A DNA stretch of 64,000 bases from Melanopsichium pennsylvanicum (taxonomy: Eukaryota > Basidiomycota > Ustilaginomycetes > Ustilaginales). Both the position numbers and the translations under genes were made by a program. Each line of letters starts with the position of its first letter. Within the stretch, counting starts at the first letter, position 1. The stretch spans positions 558,001 to 622,000 of the forward strand of contig OAPG01000004.1 of NCBI GenBank assembly GCA_900208305.1, given 5' to 3'. Positions 61,201 through 64,000 of this stretch are shown here, piece after piece. The notes below the pieces were generated by a model. That model did no database searches, was not told the DNA's origin, and was given only the letters and a program-made list of their open reading frames with translations.

Positions 61201-63046
61201 CAAAGCCATATACGAGCGGTAGAACCCATTCGTTCCTCGGATCTTGGTGGGGTTGCAAGTGCTCCGACGCTGCAAAGGCTGGTAGGAGCAAGTGATGGTT
61301 CCAGATGAATTTTTCATTGTAACCCCACGCCGTGATGGGCTGTTTTGAGGGCGAGATTGAGCTGGCCTGTTCGAGCGGATCACCGGGTGTAGATGTGAGA
61401 TTGTCTTGGAGAGTCTTGGTCAAGTCGTAGGTGTAGGAAAAGTAAAAGTTCTTGCTCAAATCGACTTGCTTGAAAAGGTGGAGGAGTCGCGCTTCTTCTT
61501 GCTCCATCAGCTTTGTGCGGCCAGGCAGGGATGCCAAAACCGATTGATGGCAGACAGGCAGAATCACCGTCTCGTCGCAGTGGTATATGTAGTGCCCGCC
61601 GATAAGGGCGACTACGCTGCGGCGACTGATGAGGACCATATAGTATGTGCTTGTAAAGCGGATGAAGCCGACAATGCCAAAGAAGCGACCGACCTCGTGA
61701 AGACCACCGGTAGCACGGTTGCCCTCGCGAATCATTTCGAGTAGCTCAGCTACCTGTGATCTCGAGTAGACAACGCGATCTGAAGTGACGTTGAGTTCGC
61801 AATCAGCCGCTCCAGACTTGTTCATGTCATTCGCCTTGAAAGATGACGCCGTGTCCGATTGTTTTGGAGCAGACGCCACTGGCGCGTTGGCAGTGGCCTT
61901 AGGATCGGTTCCTGAGATTAATACTGGAGTGGACCTCGAGGACATCCCCACAGCGCTGGCTTTGGTAGTGCTCCCTGTAGCGGTCGAGCTTGACCCGGCA
62001 CCAGACTCGCGAGGTATCTGCTTGGCATCAAGCATACGTCGATTGAGTTTGCAGATCTGAGGATCGTCGAGAGAGAGGTAGCGCTGGCCACGGACTGAGC
62101 AGTCAGCTGAAGTCGCAGCGGCATTGGGCTTGCCTCCCTTGCTGGAGTCGGTCTTCGCATCCGCGAGCTTGGAAGATAGCCCAGACACAGAGGCGTGTGA
62201 CGAAGGGTCAACTGAAGCTGCAGCTTGGCTGGGTCCGTTGAGATTGATCGTGCTAGCGCTTGGAGCAACATCGGAATCAGCGTTTGCTTTGGATGGGACG
62301 CTCGCGCTGGGTAGTGTTCGATCGACCTTGAGGATCCGAAAACGAGTCTGACTTGTATTGTATGCAACAAGATAGAAGCGGGTCTTTGTCTCCCACAGCG
62401 TGAATCGCTTGAGATCCCCGATTCTTCCGGGTTCTGCGGCTTCAGCACGCGCAGCGGCAGCAGAGGCGGCGATGGGACCCCAAGTTGATCCGGGCGTCAA
62501 GGTGGGTGTGGGATTGATGAAGGATGAAGCGGCCATACTTGGTCTTGGGGGCGGAAGCATGTTTGGTCTGGAAGCGGACAAAGAGACAGCTGGATCTGGG
62601 ATGGTATTCGCATTCTTGATGCTGTGCGCAGCACGGACCTCCTTGGGACTCGGGTGGGCTTCATGTGTTGCGGCCGGTGCGATAGCAGAAGCAGATGGTC
62701 GTTTTTGATCTGCGGTGTCATTGTGAGATACGGTCTCGTCCTTGAGTTGATCGCTTTGCGCCAATGTTGCCTCTGTGGCGCCAGAGGTTGGGATTGCTTC
62801 AGGTGCGCCATTGGATGAAATAGCAGCTACGCCGTTAGAGACATGATCCTTTTGAATGCTTCCCTTGGCACGTTGAGCTGATGCATTTTTGACAGGCTCA
62901 GCTCTTGTACTTGTATCATTGTTCACATCGTCTGTGGGCCGCAAATGAGGAAAATTGTTTGCGTCGTGCCGGATATGGTCCGCTGGTGTCGAGTTAGTCC
63001 AAGTAGCATGACCCTCGCTGGCTTGATCTGGTTGTGCCGGCGTCAT
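58271..63046 (-). CDS. FIG4: Fig4-type phosphoinositide 5-phosphatase (Sac domain)
   Basis: Intronless, 1591 residues from the ATG at 63046; the frame continues 14 codons to a GTG that is unlikely to be used. After about 210 disordered residues, the Sac domain starts at RFTLWETKTRFYLVAY. It continues through GRFFGIVGFIRFTSTYYMVLI, FYFSYTYDLTKTLQ, SRHFAGARFLKRGID, MMRGSIPVYWTQ and the catalytic C-x5-R-T motif in RVNCVDCLDRTN (about 949). A helical block follows (YYANSFADADKQAAINLFLG), then a disordered tail of about 450 residues. Fig4 hydrolyses PI(3,5)P2 on endolysosomes and vacuoles, and in a complex with Vac14 and Fab1 also activates synthesis of the same lipid. Yeast Fig4 has 879 residues, so nearly half of this protein is lineage-specific insertion and tails, including Ala and Thr runs. 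Confidence 0.92.
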   Translation of the reverse strand: MTPAQPDQASEGHATWTNSTPADHIRHDANNFPHLRPTDDVNNDTSTRAEPVKNASAQRAKGSIQKDHVSNGVAAISSNGAPEAIPTSGATEATLAQSDQLKDETVSHNDTADQKRPSASAIAPAATHEAHPSPKEVRAAHSIKNANTIPDPAVSLSASRPNMLPPPRPSMAASSFINPTPTLTPGSTWGPIAASAAAARAEAAEPGRIGDLKRFTLWETKTRFYLVAYNTSQTRFRILKVDRTLPSASVPSKANADSDVAPSASTINLNGPSQAAASVDPSSHASVSGLSSKLADAKTDSSKGGKPNAAATSADCSVRGQRYLSLDDPQICKLNRRMLDAKQIPRESGAGSSSTATGSTTKASAVGMSSRSTPVLISGTDPKATANAPVASAPKQSDTASSFKANDMNKSGAADCELNVTSDRVVYSRSQVAELLEMIREGNRATGGLHEVGRFFGIVGFIRFTSTYYMVLISRRSVVALIGGHYIYHCDETVILPVCHQSVLASLPGRTKLMEQEEARLLHLFKQVDLSKNFYFSYTYDLTKTLQDNLTSTPGDPLEQASSISPSKQPITAWGYNEKFIWNHHLLLPAFAASEHLQPHQDPRNEWVLPLVYGFVDQAKLSVLNRTVYTTLIARRSRHFAGARFLKRGIDERGHVANDVETEQIVSEALTTPFFAPGRKRFEPTDRQARSASEHLRGGSNLIRASGLREKPVLQPPSPVRDDPKARPFARKDEDDDDYDDLPLDASPRYTSYVMMRGSIPVYWTQDSSNMSPRPPIDISLVDPYYSAAALHFDELFHRYGTPIIVLNLIKSKEKQEREMKLLRTFGECTSYLNQFLPADKKIRYIAWDMSRASKAHDVDVIGILEDIAQETLETTHFFHSGPEPAAVRSQASARSDLTSDHSDRLNSALRVNGRNTTSNYKASGGSDMLLGRSARRETILLQEGVARVNCVDCLDRTNAAQFVIGKAAFGHQLHALGLLDDPSLPFDSDAVNMLTEMYHDLGDTIAMQYGGSALAHTTDTYRKINQWTSHSRDVLESMKRYYANSFADADKQAAINLFLGVNPMAPDFSPHVFPETIMVPTMTKEKNSDERAMKAVQAVPFRPHYQHWYDPLHLQPRGTIETRQRRLKEVANADAGFWAEYYRPSLFTDLNRHHAFKMTAVHQYSHLHGGVSHTSGGLGMPYSQTTGALSMYSTQIGGATDLSRHVRSDSISSLSSGTLNPIQAELMVAYPSPFKPRGGGNDSGYRGSQHGRRSLDDARSSTTQTSTTIVNDARSPVSTRSGQFHSASPTASVSAPPPSKAIIGGVRRWISINKPGGSPRLGDIRKSSKRYSIASSEGGDGNHGDIRRAGDAAAAAATLNRSFDIGPVSALHSASAAAGVGFDPHTFNFAGRWQTVNPVGPAIAGSNVAIEAALNKACNPHISEEEESEYAFYTRQFLDEYARPNGSMTNFHGPVEVAAHETRIVRPSSAALTDDHLIDEKDILIYEEGVAISDGRPIAVDRFVRYSTVDPVLVNHANAVSHLATVSYTHPMASMTAGLLSSNNNIGVPAMTTGGTAGGTATTTTTTTSEAKVRAYSSWLSLGQTKLASF

Positions 63047-63484
63047 AGCGTCATGATGAAGCGCGAGAGTATTGCAAGGTACTAGCACTGCGCCTTAAAG
63101 TCGTCAGCAGAAAAGTAATGCAAAACGTAGATAAGTAATGCCACACGTAGATGAAAGGTTGGAAGGAACTTCAAGAAGCTGATGGTAAGGATGACCATAT
63201 TATATAGCTGTTTGGCGAGAGCGTCAACTCGATTTTGGGGGTTGGTTGAAAGATTTCAGGGTCTCAAAGGATGGTTCGGGGCGTGCGTCAAAAGTGCATT
63301 TGACAAATGGAGAAGTGCTCTGCTCACCCGCACACCCGCATTTTCGAGAACAACACCCATACTTGCTCCTCGCGTTCACAGAGTACCGCTCGCTACTCCT
63401 CCTTCGTCACAGCAAAAAATCACGCTTTAGTCGTACATTGTGTGTTTAACTAGATCAATCTATTGATTCCTTTGCTGTCTATCA
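63047..63484. other. short intergenic region
   Basis: About 440 bp between the 5' end of FIG4 and the 3' end of the next minus-strand gene. No feature is recognised besides FIG4 leader and promoter. Confidence 0.5.
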
Positions 63485-64000
63485 TCAAAGTTCGATCTCG
63501 GCGCCAATGGAGATGTGATCAGAAGCGCAAACGCCCTTTCTCGGCAAGCCCAGTTGCAGCGTTTCCGTCCTGTGCGTCTTTAACAACCTCGTCACCGTCG
63601 GATACTGCTCCTCTGCCTTTCCACCTTGCTTCTTGTCCTTTGGCAACATAAAAATGTAGTCCAGCGTAAGCGAGAATAGACTCGAAAATATGGTCCACAT
63701 GGGCTCGGTACTGTGACCCAAGTGACAATTTGGCGTTTCTGATGTCCAGTTCGGGTCATCATATCTCTCGCGTCCACGGCCAGGTGAGCCGAAGAAATTG
63801 CCCTCCTCAGAGGCAACATGACCATAATGTAAGCCGTATGCTGATCCAAGATGTGCCGCATGCGAAAGATTCTGTGCCGATTCATCTCGACGTGGTTGTG
63901 AGCCTGGACGGGGCCTGCAGACATCGTGTAGTTGGAGCAGCTCGTCGACGGTTAGAAGCGCATCTTGTGGCTGAGCAGCTCGGCAATTCTTGAGCATCTG
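63485..64000 (-). CDS. exonuclease-endonuclease-phosphatase family protein, C-terminal part
   Basis: The reading frame enters from the right edge and ends at 63485, so only about 171 C-terminal residues are visible. The segment PMWTIFSSLFSLTLDYIFML is the core strand LDYIF of the EEP fold. The tail LLKTHRTETLQLGLPRKGVCASDHISIGAEI carries the terminal SDH catalytic His/Asp pair typical of this superfamily, which includes Ccr4/Ngl-type RNA nucleases. The Met at 63997 is probably internal. Between residues about 20 and 85 is a polar insertion. The exact substrate class cannot be told from this fragment. Confidence 0.75.
   Translation of the reverse strand, partial: QMLKNCRAAQPQDALLTVDELLQLHDVCRPRPGSQPRRDESAQNLSHAAHLGSAYGLHYGHVASEEGNFFGSPGRGRERYDDPNWTSETPNCHLGHSTEPMWTIFSSLFSLTLDYIFMLPKDKKQGGKAEEQYPTVTRLLKTHRTETLQLGLPRKGVCASDHISIGAEIEL

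Noticed and set aside
1..64000. CRISPR arrays, insertion sequences, bacterial-type operons or phage genes
   Set aside because: No regularly spaced repeats of that type, no terminal inverted repeats with a transposase, and gene structure with introns is eukaryotic.

Overview
The window looks like nuclear DNA of a basidiomycete fungus, most likely a smut (Ustilaginomycotina). The reasons are large, mostly intronless genes, serine-rich disordered extensions on conserved cores, a few short GT-AG introns, pyrimidine-rich 5' leaders, and AT-rich, microsatellite-rich gaps. This placement is an inference; no rRNA, tRNA or mating marker is present to fix the species. I support 22 protein genes, one of them cut by the right edge.

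Layout. 1-6010 holds no intact gene, only decayed coding-like sequence, including a possible secreted-protein relic near 3.6-4.2 kb. 6-23 kb: a Byr4/Bfa1-like septation regulator (-), mitochondrial ribosomal protein uS10m (-), a Whi2-like BTB protein (-), the R-SNARE Sec22 (+) and an eIF4A-derived helicase that has lost its catalytic motifs (+). 23-36.8 kb: an unrecognised protein (+), a cytosolic-phospholipase-A2-type protein carrying a complete AcpS-type phosphopantetheinyl transferase inside its catalytic domain (-), a Cox16-Erv1 fusion (+), a mitochondrial carnitine carrier (+), a DENND11/Anr2-like protein (+) and a Shg1/COMPASS-type protein (-). 37.8-43 kb: Fmc1 (+), a serine racemase/hydroxyaspartate dehydratase-type enzyme (-) and Tom70 (+). 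44-64 kb: a tiny two-exon, probably acylated membrane protein (+), SUMO (-), a CSL transcription factor (+), a secreted multicopper oxidase (-), proteasome beta7/Pre4 (-), splicing factor SF3a2/Prp11 (+), Fig4 phosphoinositide phosphatase (-) and the 3' end of an exonuclease-endonuclease-phosphatase family gene (-).

The most striking result is a divergent gene pair at 25.3-30.0 kb. Both genes encode unexpected fusions. In one, the AcpS domain sits between the catalytic Ser and Asp halves of a phospholipase. In the other, Cox16 (inner-membrane, cytochrome oxidase assembly) continues in frame, through one intron, into the sulfhydryl oxidase Erv1. They share a 489-bp intergenic region that carries a degenerate tandem repeat. 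Several neighbours (uS10m, carnitine carrier, Fmc1, Tom70) are also mitochondrial.

A second theme is a short palindromic motif family (TACTGTACAGTA and AGTAAATTTACTGT types) that recurs in many gene gaps along the window. I did not see it inside the conserved genes.
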